Below are positions 51,531 to 60,232 of a DNA stretch of 64,000 bases, piece by piece; the first letter of the stretch is position 1; each line of letters starts with the position of its first letter. The stretch lies in contig CP034120.1 of NCBI GenBank assembly GCA_003856375.1, positions 1,922,001 to 1,986,000 of the forward strand, in the 5' to 3' direction. The notes below the pieces were generated by a model that was not told the DNA's origin, made no database searches, and was given only the letters and a program-made list of their open reading frames with translations. The translations under genes and the position numbers were made by a program. The DNA comes from Glaciecola amylolytica. GTDB lineage: Bacteria; Bacteroidota; Bacteroidia; Flavobacteriales_D; Crocinitomicaceae.

Positions 51531-53854
51531 ATTTTTTCTTTTTTAGTTTTAATTATCGAAAACGGAACCAATACTTTGATTGTCCAGTTCCTTCCTAATT
51601 CATCAGTAAAATACCTGAATCGATTCATGTAATCCCGGTAACTTAAATTTGTCAAATTGGAGCATGCAAGAATTACCTGCAAGTTCTCTCCGCTATTCAT
51701 TTTTTTACTAATTCCTATCTGTGCACTCAACAAATCATACCCTTTTGGAGGTGCTACATAATCCGAATTAGCTACATATCTTTTCTGTTTGAAAACATCT
51801 AATAATTCAACTTCCGCAAAGAAATTCAGTTTGTTTCCACTTCGAACCGTTGAAAAACGCACACGCTGTGTAATCCGGTTCGAAGGCATTCCATACAAAA
51901 ACTGGTTGTTTCGAAGGTCTTTTCCAAACAGCAAATTTCCCTGAAACTGATAAGTCACATACTTTCCTACCGGAATTTCCAGTCTTCCGTTCAATCCGTA
52001 AATCTGTGTATTGGATTGCACGTAGCGAAACACAGGAAAAGCACCAACAATGGTTAACATCGGAGGAAGCGAAGGCTGCAGGTTGATATAACCATCAAAA
52101 TAATTATAGAAACCGGACACATCCACTTTGGCAATGTGTGATTTGTATTGAATACCCAATTGTGTATTGTAGACGATTTCTTTTTTCAAAGCAGCATCAC
52201 CGATTTCAATCGAAGCCGCACCATGATGCAAGCCATTGCTATACAACTCATTGATTGAAGGTGGTCTCCATGCCGTTCCCGCATTCAAACGAACAATCCA
52301 GTGATGTCCCAAAAGTCGGGATACACCGGCTGTCGCACTTGGATTTTGAAATTGTTTGTTTGGGTTTGTCAGTACATTATTTTGGTAAACAAAGACTTCC
52401 AGTTTGGAATAATCGTAGCGTACGCCAAAATCAAAAAGCCACTTTTCATTCTCATAAGTTCCCAGGTAATATCCTCCAAACTGCAATTTCTTAAAGTTCG
52501 GAATGAAGAATCGCCCGGAATATGCGTTGCTTTGTTGAAGCCCCGAAACACCAAAGGTACTTTTGTAGTACTTCGAATGTTTGATTTCCGTTTTCAGATC
52601 CAGAGAGTTTGTCCAAAGATTCAATTCAAATGCAGGCAAGTTCAATGCAGCAAGACTATCATTGTAGGCTTTATGCAGATCGTATTCCTGTCTCAGATTA
52701 AATTGATAGCCATAAACCAGTGTTGTTTTGATGTTTTTGTTCCAATTGTAAGCCAAATGAACTTTACTCAAATCATGTTGAACCAATTGTCTCGGGCTTT
52801 GCAGTTTATACGTGAAAACACCGGTATCTTTTGGCACAGAAGCCGTAAATGCGGCATTCAAATCGGATAAATTCCCAATATGAGATCCTGTGAAAATTCC
52901 CAGATTGGTCGAATACTTCGTGTAGAACAAATCCATTTCGAACTTTTCTCCCTTGTAGCCAAGAGCAGCACTGTAACTGTATTCATTTGAAGCAGTATTC
53001 TTAATCAGATAATCGGGGGCTTTCTGCGTTCCATTGATTCTTCCTGTTCCATGCACGCGATACGCCCATTTCTTTGATTTCGTGAATGATCCGGCAACAA
53101 GACCTGAAATTCCGCCACCTCTTCCATTACTGTTTCCATTCAATTTTACCCAACCAGCGGTGTTTTTATGATAACGCAACTCATCCGGAGAAACCAAAAT
53201 AACTCCTCCAATGGCATCTGTACCGTACTGCAAACCCGAAGCACCTTGAATAACCGTTAGATTTCCCGCAAGATTGGGGTCAATTTCCGGAGCATGCTCA
53301 CTTCCCCACTGCTGTCCTTCCTGCCGAATTCCATTGTTGACAACCACCAATCGATTGCTGTGCATCCCGTTAATGACCGGTTTCACAATCGACGATCCCG
53401 TATTCAAGCTCGTAACTCCCGGAAAACGAATCAACTGATCTCCCAAAGTAGTTCCCTTAATCTGGGAAATATCATTGGTTTTCAAGGTCATTGTTTCTTG
53501 CGATTCTCTCGGAAAACGGTATGCTTCAATCAATAGTTCGTCCAATTCTATCTGATGTGTTTCTACTTTAAAAACGATTGGAGCCGCACTTGGAACAGAA
53601 ACTTCCAAATCCATTGGTTCACAACCGAAATGAGGAACACAGCGCAATTTCAACGGTCCGGCACATAAATTGGTGAAGCGAAAAACTCCCAGAGAATCCG
53701 TTTGCGTAACACTCGTTTGAATTGAAACCCGTGCATTGGGAATCAATTGATTGGTATGGATGTCCCGTATTTCGCCGCTGATGGAATAATCACATTTCTG
53801 AGAATAGGACCATGCAGAGAAATACAGAAGTATTCCTAATAAATAAAATTTCAT
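51527..53854 (-). CDS. TonB-dependent outer-membrane receptor, probable metal uptake
   Basis: 775 aa from Met at 53854 (MKFYLLGILLYFSAWSYSQ, a signal peptide); a start at 53878 would place eight polar residues before it. CarboxypepD_reg-like domain (CDYSISGEIRDIHTNQLIP), plug (about 120-230; GTTLGDQLIRFPGVTSLNTG, then QEGQQWGSEHAPEIDPNLAG) and a 22-strand-type barrel. The QQWGSEHAPEID plug motif and the upstream His/Cys-rich gene resemble zinc/metal receptors of the ZnuD type; that is inference. It ends in ATGA overlap with the lipoprotein. Confidence 0.87.
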   Translation of the reverse strand: MKFYLLGILLYFSAWSYSQKCDYSISGEIRDIHTNQLIPNARVSIQTSVTQTDSLGVFRFTNLCAGPLKLRCVPHFGCEPMDLEVSVPSAAPIVFKVETHQIELDELLIEAYRFPRESQETMTLKTNDISQIKGTTLGDQLIRFPGVTSLNTGSSIVKPVINGMHSNRLVVVNNGIRQEGQQWGSEHAPEIDPNLAGNLTVIQGASGLQYGTDAIGGVILVSPDELRYHKNTAGWVKLNGNSNGRGGGISGLVAGSFTKSKKWAYRVHGTGRINGTQKAPDYLIKNTASNEYSYSAALGYKGEKFEMDLFYTKYSTNLGIFTGSHIGNLSDLNAAFTASVPKDTGVFTYKLQSPRQLVQHDLSKVHLAYNWNKNIKTTLVYGYQFNLRQEYDLHKAYNDSLAALNLPAFELNLWTNSLDLKTEIKHSKYYKSTFGVSGLQQSNAYSGRFFIPNFKKLQFGGYYLGTYENEKWLFDFGVRYDYSKLEVFVYQNNVLTNPNKQFQNPSATAGVSRLLGHHWIVRLNAGTAWRPPSINELYSNGLHHGAASIEIGDAALKKEIVYNTQLGIQYKSHIAKVDVSGFYNYFDGYINLQPSLPPMLTIVGAFPVFRYVQSNTQIYGLNGRLEIPVGKYVTYQFQGNLLFGKDLRNNQFLYGMPSNRITQRVRFSTVRSGNKLNFFAEVELLDVFKQKRYVANSDYVAPPKGYDLLSAQIGISKKMNSGENLQVILACSNLTNLSYRDYMNRFRYFTDELGRNWTIKVLVPFSIIKTKKEKI

Positions 53855-53911
53855 GAAAATGAATGATGATTTTATCAAACAAAAACTATTCAGTTCAAAA
53901 CTGAATATGTA

Positions 53912-54244
53912 TTAAATAAAATCATTTGCAGGCGGCCCGCGAAGTTGAAGCTGTATTGTTTTTACCGGTAATTCAGCACATGAGAAATCCAGGAAAAGAA
54001 AGTCGAATGAATTTTCCCAATAAGAAATTTCAACAGGGCTTTCATGAAATAAAAGCGGTAATTGCAAATCACAAAAAGCACATTTATCAACTCCCTGTTT
54101 GAAAGTTAATCCGTCTGTGTGATCATTAAAATGCTTTGTTGTGTGTTGATGAGCATAATCATGCCAATTGTTCATCGGAACTAAGAATCCCAAGAAACCA
54201 ACCAGCAAAAGGGAAGAAATAATCCGCACCAGCAATTTACTCAT
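53912..54244 (-). CDS. small His/Cys-rich exported protein of a metal-uptake locus
   Basis: 110 aa from the ATG at 54244; the longer frame would begin with TTG inside the operator. A hydrophobic N-terminus (LLVRIISSLLLVGFLGFLVP) acts as signal or anchor. Then come NNWHDYAHQHTTKHFNDHTD, with six His in 20 residues, and CAFCDLQLPLLFHESP with a CxxC. This composition suggests metal binding, probably Zn or Cu. It is the first gene of the locus, 57 nt before the TonB receptor. Similar small proteins upstream of metal receptors are what I recall from other Bacteroidota. Confidence 0.75.
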   Translation of the reverse strand: MSKLLVRIISSLLLVGFLGFLVPMNNWHDYAHQHTTKHFNDHTDGLTFKQGVDKCAFCDLQLPLLFHESPVEISYWENSFDFLFLDFSCAELPVKTIQLQLRGPPANDFI

Positions 54245-54248
54245 GGAG

Positions 54249-54278
54249 CAAAAGTAAACTAAATGCAATTTAATTGCA
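54249..54278 (-). promoter_or_regulatory. promoter with 15-bp palindromic operator of the metal-uptake locus
   Basis: Minus strand: a TTG (54275-54277), 18-20 nt spacer, -7 TACTTTTG (54249-54256), then CTCC and the ATG at 54244. The perfect palindrome TGCAAT-TTA-ATTGCA (54264-54278) fills the spacer and overlaps the TTG. This is the expected position for a Fur/Zur-type repressor; the protein is not in the window. Confidence 0.65.
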
Positions 54279-54311
54279 ATAAGAAAGTGAAAAAAGTTTT
54301 TCTAAAAAGAA

Positions 54312-54337
54312 TCGGGACGAAAAATTTTCCGTCCCGA
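54312..54337. terminator. terminator between the metal locus and the lipoprotein at 54347
   Basis: TCGGGACG (54312-54319) / CGTCCCGA (54330-54337) with a self-complementary AAAAATTTTC core. It terminates the minus-strand lipoprotein gene upstream. Confidence 0.78.
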
Positions 54338-54346
54338 CTCGTTATT

Positions 54347-54793
54347 TTATTTCTTTATTCCATTTTGTTTCAGACATTTCATCACTTTCTTATCGTGCTT
54401 GGCGCGCTCTTCCGGAGTCGTATTTGGCGTCGTAAGTAATTCCTTGCATTTTTGATCCACCACTTCCCATCTCGCCATAATCTTTTCTTCCTGTTTCGAA
54501 GTCATTCCTCCTTTTTCGAATGCATCATTGATTGAATCATTCGCAATCACGCAAGTACAAAAATCCCATTGTTCACCGTATTTCTTTACGATTTTCTCAT
54601 GGTTTTCCTTCATTTCAACCGTCACAGATTTCTTCTCGGCAGCAGTATCTTTCAAAGCTGTCGTCAGATCATCCGTTTCCGAAATCGTATCTTTTGCCAA
54701 ATCCATCTCACACTCCTTGCATTCCTCATTGGAACTGCACGAAACAAAGAATAAGGCAAGAAATAAAAATTGAAAATATACTCGTTTTTTCAT
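54347..54793 (-). CDS. Cys-containing lipoprotein of unknown function
   Basis: 148 aa. The signal peptide and lipobox FFVSCSS are followed by a Cys-rich ECKECEMD, an acidic Thr/Asp/Lys-rich linker and a helical domain (VKKYGEQWDFCTCVIANDSI, then KCKELLTTPNT and KVMKCLKQNG) with regularly spaced Cys. Such a Cys pattern could bind metal or form disulfides in the periplasm. It is a single gene with a -7 box TATATTTG at 54810-54817. Function unknown. Confidence 0.68.
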   Translation of the reverse strand: MKKRVYFQFLFLALFFVSCSSNEECKECEMDLAKDTISETDDLTTALKDTAAEKKSVTVEMKENHEKIVKKYGEQWDFCTCVIANDSINDAFEKGGMTSKQEEKIMARWEVVDQKCKELLTTPNTTPEERAKHDKKVMKCLKQNGIKK

Positions 54794-54809
54794 AAGGTTG
54801 AGTTACAGA

Positions 54810-54817
54810 CAAATATA
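54810..54817 (-). promoter_or_regulatory. -7 promoter box of the lipoprotein gene at 54347-54793
   Basis: TATATTTG on the minus strand, 16 nt before the ATG. Confidence 0.45.
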
Positions 54818-54881
54818 AAAATTATGTCCCAAACCCGGCAATTTATTTATTCACTCAAATTGACATCTCATCAACTGAAAA

Positions 54882-55301
54882 CTAATATTCAGGAAAAGGA
54901 ATCAAAACGATTGTGTACTTGTAGGACTTATACTTGGGCTTCAGCACGATTCTGGTTCTGGAAAGGCTGCTTATTTCAAAGGTAATATCACGCTTTTCTC
55001 CTCTGAATCCCAGTTCGTTTTTCCGCATATCGAGCCAGAAACTTCTTTTAACTCCGGGTTTGGTTCCCAGGTTTTTCAATACGTGAAAGTAAGCTTCTCT
55101 GGATTGATGAAAAACGATGATTTCCTTGTATTCAATCTGAAGCGGAGTATAATCCTTGTCTCCGTCCAGTTGTTTATCGACCAGCCAAACTTTGGAAGAA
55201 TTATCATGAATCAGGATGTAGTTATCGATCGGCTCGATTTCCGTGTCAGAACAAGCCGTCAAAAACAAAATCAAAAATGAAAGTATGCAGGTTAATTTCA
55301 T
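54882..55301 (-). CDS. lipoprotein of unknown function
   Basis: 139 aa from Met at 55301 (MKLTCILSFLILFLTACSD, lipobox LTAC); the longer frame from 55337 would put 12 polar residues before the signal. The mature part is beta-rich and basic: NYILIHDNSSKVWLVDK, IVFHQSREAYFHVLKNLG and a C-terminus KPKYKSYKYTIVLIPFPEY. No recognised domain. It lies 65 nt after the next lipoprotein gene on the same strand, which could be the same transcript. Confidence 0.65.
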   Translation of the reverse strand: MKLTCILSFLILFLTACSDTEIEPIDNYILIHDNSSKVWLVDKQLDGDKDYTPLQIEYKEIIVFHQSREAYFHVLKNLGTKPGVKRSFWLDMRKNELGFRGEKRDITFEISSLSRTRIVLKPKYKSYKYTIVLIPFPEY

Positions 55302-55366
55302 CTTGTCGTATTTATCCCAATTCGAAAATTGCTTCATTTTTGAATTGGGTATTTGACATTTTTGAA

Positions 55367-56020
55367 TTAAAAAATCATATCGTTCTTATCCAGTACTTTT
55401 TTAATCTCAATTCCCATTGAATCAATAAATTCTGCTCTTATTTTTCTCGGAACATCTTCGTCAATCACTTCACAATTCACATATTCGTACTTGCCATCTT
55501 TCCATTTGAACAAGCAATTGTAATAGGTAATATTCCCGTTGATATTATCCGGAAAACGGATAATCAGGTCGTTATAGCCTGATGCTGATTTTCTTTCTTC
55601 GATCAGATTTCCATTGAAACCATTCAATTTCACAAGCGCGTCTTTTTCTCTTTCGAAAATCAGCAAACGTCTCAAAGGAAAGCCGTTCACTCCGGCTTTG
55701 ATCAATAATTTGAATCCGTCTTTCAGCGGGGTTTGGGCATTCAGTTTAAAAAAACGGAAAAACTTCGGGCTGCAGGTCGGATGTTTCGGATCTTCGTCGC
55801 TTGTAGCTTTCGGATCACATAAATGCAATTCCTTTAACAATTCCGCCTCGACTTTCGAAGTAAAAGCATTTTCATTAAAATCCGTACTGATTGTATTGTC
55901 GACAGGAGCTTCTTTTCCTGAGGTATGTCTCGGCTTGATGTGAATAGTATCGTCCGGATCGTCGCCACATGAATGGATTGCAAACAACAGGGGAATTACG
56001 AACAAGATCTTAAGTTTCAT
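55367..56020 (-). CDS. lipoprotein of unknown function
   Basis: 217 aa. The signal peptide has a lipobox-like AIHSCGDD. An acidic linker follows, then a mixed domain with NAFTSKVEAELLKELHLCD, PTCSPKFFRFFKLNAQ and a C-terminal strand-rich part (YYNCLFKWKDGKYEYVNCEV). Several Cys may pair as disulfides. No known family. It starts 15 nt after the HMG-CoA lyase gene, so it is probably co-transcribed with it. Confidence 0.68.
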   Translation of the reverse strand: MKLKILFVIPLLFAIHSCGDDPDDTIHIKPRHTSGKEAPVDNTISTDFNENAFTSKVEAELLKELHLCDPKATSDEDPKHPTCSPKFFRFFKLNAQTPLKDGFKLLIKAGVNGFPLRRLLIFEREKDALVKLNGFNGNLIEERKSASGYNDLIIRFPDNINGNITYYNCLFKWKDGKYEYVNCEVIDEDVPRKIRAEFIDSMGIEIKKVLDKNDMIF

Positions 56021-56035
56021 CAGTCTTTTAGCTTA

Positions 56036-56890
56036 TTAATGAAAGATTCTGGATGAAGTTACAAATGCTTCCGTAAATTCAGTTGGCTTCACTCCGGTTT
56101 CAATTCCCTGTTCTTTAAACCAATCCAGCATTCGTTCGGTTGGCATATTTCCGGTCAGGTCGTCTTTTGCCATCGGGCAGCCTCCATATCCTTTAATTGC
56201 ACCTTCAAAATAACGACAACCACCTTCATAAGCAGCTTCGGTCAATTTCACAGCATTTTCAGGTACAGTATGCAAGTGAGCACTAATCTGGATATTTGAA
56301 AATTCTTTTGAAATGGTAGAAAAAACCTGTTTTACCAACTCCGGGGTTGCAATCCCGATGGTGTCCGATAAAGACAATCTGGAAACCTCGAACAATTGTG
56401 TCAATCGTTCAGACCAGATTGCCATCAGATCCGGTGACCAGGCATCTCCGTAAGGATTTCCAAATCCCATGGATAAATAAAGTGTCAATTCCTTATCTTC
56501 TTTATGACAGATATTTGCGATCGCCTCCACTCTTTTAAGAGATTCTTCAATCGTTGCATTTGTATTCCGCAATTGGAATGTTTCAGAAATACTAAATGGA
56601 TATGCTAAATAATGAATCCGTTCGAATCTGGCAGCATCTTCCGCTCCTCTTTCATTGACAATGATTGCTGATAATTTTGTTTCGCTCTCATCCAGACCTT
56701 CCAATACTTTCGAAGTATCCTGCATTTGAGGAATTGCTTTCGGAGAAACAAAACTACCGAAATCCAAAGTGTCAAAACCACACTTCAGCAAATGATTCAA
56801 ATAAGAAATCTTATCTGATGTTTCAATCCAGTCCTTGATACCCTGCATGGCATCTCTCGGACATTCTGTTATAAAAACACGATTATTCAT
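56036..56890 (-). CDS. hydroxymethylglutaryl-CoA lyase
   Basis: 284 aa, a TIM barrel of the HMGL-like family. The N-terminal catalytic Arg-Asp lies in [11 protein letters not shown] (about 7-17), metal-binding His-x-His in [11 protein letters not shown] (about 205), and the Cys of the flexible loop in [16 protein letters not shown]. It splits HMG-CoA into acetyl-CoA and acetoacetate, the last specific step of leucine breakdown. It overlaps pyrD by 8 nt. Related aldolase-like lyases (homocitrate synthase) lack the GGCPMA loop, which favours this call. Confidence 0.88.
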   Translation of the reverse strand: MNNRVFITECPRDAMQGIKDWIETSDKISYLNHLLKCGFDTLDFGSFVSPKAIPQMQDTSKVLEGLDESETKLSAIIVNERGAEDAARFERIHYLAYPFSISETFQLRNTNATIEESLKRVEAIANICHKEDKELTLYLSMGFGNPYGDAWSPDLMAIWSERLTQLFEVSRLSLSDTIGIATPELVKQVFSTISKEFSNIQISAHLHTVPENAVKLTEAAYEGGCRYFEGAIKGYGGCPMAKDDLTGNMPTERMLDWFKEQGIETGVKPTEFTEAFVTSSRIFH

Positions 56891-57932
56891 GTGCTATCTG
56901 CTTTCTTTTCTTTAAAACTGCCTTATTGATCCGTTTCACCAAACCGGGGCCTTCATAAATGAAACCTGAATAAATCTGAACCAGACTGGCACCGGCCATC
57001 AACTTTTCAATCGCATCTTCAGCAGAGTAAATTCCTCCAACCCCAATAATCGGAAATGATCCGTTTGATCGTTGGTACAAGTAGCTGATTACTTCAGTAG
57101 ATCTTTTGGTTAATGGCTTTCCGGAAACTCCTCCTGCTCCGATTGCTTCAACTTTGCCCCTTGAAGTTACTAAATTACTTCGTTCAATTGTAGTATTTGT
57201 AGCAATTACTCCGGCGATTTTTGTTTCATTAACGATGTCTACAATGTCATCTAATTGAGAATCTGTTAGATCGGGTGCAATTTTAAGGAAAATTGGTTTT
57301 GGAGATTTTACTTTCTCACGTTCGTCCATCAATGTCTGCAGCAATTTTGTCAGTGGTTCTTTATCCTGCAGCTCTCTCAGGTTGGGAGTATTCGGTGAAG
57401 AAACATTCACCACAAAATAATCAACATGCGGCTCAAGTGCATGATAACATTTCAAATAATCAGAAGTAGCATCTTCATTCGGGGTTACTTTATTTTTCCC
57501 GATATTCCCTCCGATGATGCAAGCCGGTTTGATTTTCTTCAAGCGTTCCACGATCACTTCTGCCCCGTCGTTGTTGAATCCCATCCGGTTAATGATTGCC
57601 TGATCTTCAATTAAGCGGAACAATCTTGGTTTGGGATTTCCGTCTTGTCCAACCGGAGTTACCGTACCGATTTCCACAAAACCGAAGCCACAAGCTGCAA
57701 GTTCATTAATTCTCAGTGCATTTTTGTCAAAACCAGCTGCCAAACCTACCGGATTCGGGAATTTAATTCCTGCTACCTCGGTTTCCAAAAGCGGGTTATT
57801 TACACAATAAATGGATTTCCAAATGGGTTTTACAAATGGGACTTTCAGCCAGAAGCCTAGTAATCTAAAAGTAAAGTGATGGACTTTTTCGGGGTCTAAC
57901 TTAAAGAGAAACCATCTAAGTAAAGGGTACAT
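56883..57932 (-). CDS. pyrD: dihydroorotate dehydrogenase (quinone), class 2
   Basis: 349 aa from Met at 57932 ([20 protein letters not shown], the class 2 start and membrane-associating helix); the -7 box at 57948-57955 excludes the longer frame from 57962. FMN-binding and catalytic parts: [55 protein letters not shown] (Ser base), FLKIAPDLT and [11 protein letters not shown]. It oxidises dihydroorotate with quinone at the inner membrane in pyrimidine synthesis. The 3' end overlaps the HMG-CoA lyase gene. Confidence 0.95.
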   Translation of the reverse strand: MYPLLRWFLFKLDPEKVHHFTFRLLGFWLKVPFVKPIWKSIYCVNNPLLETEVAGIKFPNPVGLAAGFDKNALRINELAACGFGFVEIGTVTPVGQDGNPKPRLFRLIEDQAIINRMGFNNDGAEVIVERLKKIKPACIIGGNIGKNKVTPNEDATSDYLKCYHALEPHVDYFVVNVSSPNTPNLRELQDKEPLTKLLQTLMDEREKVKSPKPIFLKIAPDLTDSQLDDIVDIVNETKIAGVIATNTTIERSNLVTSRGKVEAIGAGGVSGKPLTKRSTEVISYLYQRSNGSFPIIGVGGIYSAEDAIEKLMAGASLVQIYSGFIYEGPGLVKRINKAVLKKRKQIAHE

Positions 57933-57947
57933 TTTTTCGATTTGTAC

Positions 57948-57955
57948 CAAAGGTA
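57948..57955 (-). promoter_or_regulatory. -7 promoter box of pyrD
   Basis: TACCTTTG on the minus strand, 15 nt before the ATG at 57932. It decides the start of pyrD. Confidence 0.55.
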
Positions 57956-57961
57956 AAAACA

Positions 57962-57995
57962 CAAAACGAGCTTATCAATAGACAAACTCGTTTTG
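57962..57995 (-). terminator. terminator of the PorG-like gene at 58019
   Basis: CAAAACGAG (57962-57970) / CTCGTTTTG (57987-57995), perfect 9-bp stem with a 16-nt loop, between the stop of the gene at 58019 and the pyrD promoter. Confidence 0.75.
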
Positions 57996-58018
57996 TTAAA
58001 AAAAAAATAAAATTCGAT

Positions 58019-58963
58019 TTAGAACTTAGCTCTGTATCTGCGTTTTCCGAATTTCATCGGTCCACTGCGAGAAGAAGATTTGTAAGTAATATTTCTTGTC
58101 ACCATAATGTTTACGTACAAGAAAGCATCTTTCTGCTTGTCTCCACGCTGACTTCCCGGCTCGAATGCAGTTGGGTTTGAAGACGGATTAGACAAGTAAC
58201 CTGCCTGTGGTCCGTAAGACGCTGCAATAATTGTCGGGTCGTAATAAACACCGTGAACGTCATCAATATAATCAGAGAATGTTTTCACATACGTTGCTTC
58301 GACCCCAATTCTCCACATGCGGTTGATTCCCATTCTGAAACCAATCCCCAAAGGAACTGTTGCCGTAATTCTGCTATAATTTGCAGGACCTCCGGGCAAT
58401 CCCTGCCCTTCCGTATGCATATCGCGTAAATTTACCCAACCACCTTGATTCAAGGCTTTCGGATTGTAATACATTGCACCGATTCCTGCAATCAGATATA
58501 ATTGTTCGTTGTGATCCGTAAATCCTCTCAATCCGGGAATATTGTAACGGCGGCCGATTTTCTCATTTGCCAATACAATAATCTCAAAACGCTGGCTCAA
58601 CATGACGAAGAGCGAACGGAAATGGAGGTTTCTCATGTTACGGATAGGCTCAGCTGTCAATGCATCATTACCACGAAGCATCCCCACATTCACCATGGTA
58701 GACGTTGCATAGTAAGGATGAAAGCGATATCTGAACGAAACAGCTCCGCCAATATGAGTTGAATTAAAATCAATATCCTTCAAACTGTAGTCAGTTCCGA
58801 TCTGGTTTGCGCCTCCCAAGTCGCCTAAGAAACTAGTTGCCCCTAAACCAAAGGAAATCTCTTTCTTGTTCATGGCCCAATTTCTCTGTGTGTTGAAGTT
58901 GGAACTCTGGGACAGAGAGACCATTGAAACTAAAGATAAAAGAGTTAGTGTTGTATACTTCAT
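58019..58963 (-). CDS. PorG-like/DUF6089 outer-membrane protein, copy 1
   Basis: 314 aa. A signal peptide (MKYTTLTLLSLVSMVSLSQ) is followed by beta-barrel strands. FGLGATSFLGDLGGANQIGT and FRYRFHPYYATSTMVNVGML resemble the DUF6089 family, to which the type IX secretion component PorG belongs. MYYNPKALNQGGWVNLRDMH then HTEGQGLPGGPANYSR, and KTFSDYIDDVHGVYYDP, are typical. The C-terminus is basic (SGPMKFGKRRYRAKF). The gene at 59182-60102 is a close tandem paralogue. Function in secretion is inferred from family only. Confidence 0.82.
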   Translation of the reverse strand: MKYTTLTLLSLVSMVSLSQSSNFNTQRNWAMNKKEISFGLGATSFLGDLGGANQIGTDYSLKDIDFNSTHIGGAVSFRYRFHPYYATSTMVNVGMLRGNDALTAEPIRNMRNLHFRSLFVMLSQRFEIIVLANEKIGRRYNIPGLRGFTDHNEQLYLIAGIGAMYYNPKALNQGGWVNLRDMHTEGQGLPGGPANYSRITATVPLGIGFRMGINRMWRIGVEATYVKTFSDYIDDVHGVYYDPTIIAASYGPQAGYLSNPSSNPTAFEPGSQRGDKQKDAFLYVNIMVTRNITYKSSSRSGPMKFGKRRYRAKF

Positions 58964-59181
58964 TCCAAAAATTTATGTTGTAGTAGAAATCCACCATGCT
59001 AAATTAATGTTTTTAACTAACAGCCACCTAAATTTTTTGTTGCTTTTTTTTAAATAGACATTGTTAATGAATAAGCGACTGCTTTTATTGAATGGTTTTT
59101 TCACAAACTAGATCAAATTTGTAATAAAGATCTTCAAAAATCAGAAGATTTTTTTGATTCTCAGATGGTTTTCACTTAAAA

Positions 59182-60102
59182 TCAGTTGACTCTGGAAAAA
59201 GATTTATACGTTATATTTCGTGTCACCATGATATTCACATAAAAGAATGCATCTTTCTGACTGCCTCCTCTCCGGCTTCCGGGATTAAATGCTTCAGGAG
59301 CACTTGAAGGATTTGACAAATAAGCTGCATGCGGACCATAAGCTGCTCCGATAACTGCCGGATCATAATATTCACCACTCACATCATCAATGTAATCCGA
59401 GAATGTTTTTACATAAGTTACTTCCAGACCGATTCTCCACAAACGACCGATTCCCGTTCTGAAGCCGATTCCAACAGGAATTGCAGCTGTAATCCGTTTG
59501 TATTCCGAAGGTCCGCCGGAAAGCCCCTGCCCTTCTGTATGCTTGTCGTGCAAAGTCGTCCAGCTGCCCTGATACATGGTTTTCGGATTGTAATACATCG
59601 CACCAATCCCTCCGATTAAATAGAATTGCTCGTTATGATCTATAAATCTTCCGAAGCTGCGACCTCCACGTTCATTCGCAAATAAAATGATCTCAAACCG
59701 CTGGCTTAACATCATGAAAAAAGAGCGAAAACTCAGGTTGCGCATATTACGCACAGGTTCATTTGTCAAGGCATCACTACCACTTAACATTCCGGCATTG
59801 AACATCGTAGATGTTGCAAAATGAGGATGAAAACGATATCGGTAAGATAGGGAGCCTCCGATTTGTGTGGAACGAATATCAATGTCTCTCAAACCGAAAT
59901 TGGTACCCGTTTTATCCGCTCCTCCAAGATCTCCCAAAAAACCGGTTACACCCAGCCCGATTGAAAGCTCTTTTTTATTCATAGCCCAATTACGCTGCGT
60001 ATTAAAGAATTTTTGTGAAAAAGAAGTTACGGGAGCTATAGACAAAAAAACAGATATTGTCATATACCTCACTCTAAAGCTCAGTGTCATAATGGTCTTC
60101 AT
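59182..60102 (-). CDS. PorG-like/DUF6089 outer-membrane protein, copy 2
   Basis: 306 aa, clearly homologous to the gene at 58019-58963 throughout (both have NTQRNWAMNKKE, the FLGDLGGA segment and YVNIMVTRNITYKS). It lacks the basic C-terminal tail and has a shorter loop (NERGGRSFGRFIDHNEQ against the longer RRYNIPGLRGFTDHNEQ). The signal peptide is longer (FRVRYMTISVFLSIAPVTSF). Tandem duplication with independent spacing (218 nt gap, A/T-rich, without a clear terminator). Same family-based role as copy 1. Confidence 0.82.
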   Translation of the reverse strand: MKTIMTLSFRVRYMTISVFLSIAPVTSFSQKFFNTQRNWAMNKKELSIGLGVTGFLGDLGGADKTGTNFGLRDIDIRSTQIGGSLSYRYRFHPHFATSTMFNAGMLSGSDALTNEPVRNMRNLSFRSFFMMLSQRFEIILFANERGGRSFGRFIDHNEQFYLIGGIGAMYYNPKTMYQGSWTTLHDKHTEGQGLSGGPSEYKRITAAIPVGIGFRTGIGRLWRIGLEVTYVKTFSDYIDDVSGEYYDPAVIGAAYGPHAAYLSNPSSAPEAFNPGSRRGGSQKDAFFYVNIMVTRNITYKSFSRVN

Positions 60103-60195
60103 GACAATAAGTTAGCACTTTAAATAACAGTTTCCAAAAAAATATTGCTTTTTAAATAGAAATTGTCCGACCGAACGAATCTTTAATAAGAAACA

Positions 60196-60227
60196 AAAAA
60201 GGCTTTCCGAACCCGGAAAGCCTTTTT
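60196..60227. terminator. strong terminator of the ECF sigma gene
   Basis: GGCTTTCCG (60201-60209) / CGGAAAGCC (60214-60222), 4-nt loop, five A before and five T after; works in both directions. Confidence 0.9.
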
Positions 60228-60232
60228 CTGCT

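Noticed and set aside
54245-54268. Longer TTG-initiated form of the His/Cys-rich protein
   Set aside because: It would start within the operator and upstream of the -7 box; the ATG at 54244 is 4 nt after the box and directly precedes the signal sequence.
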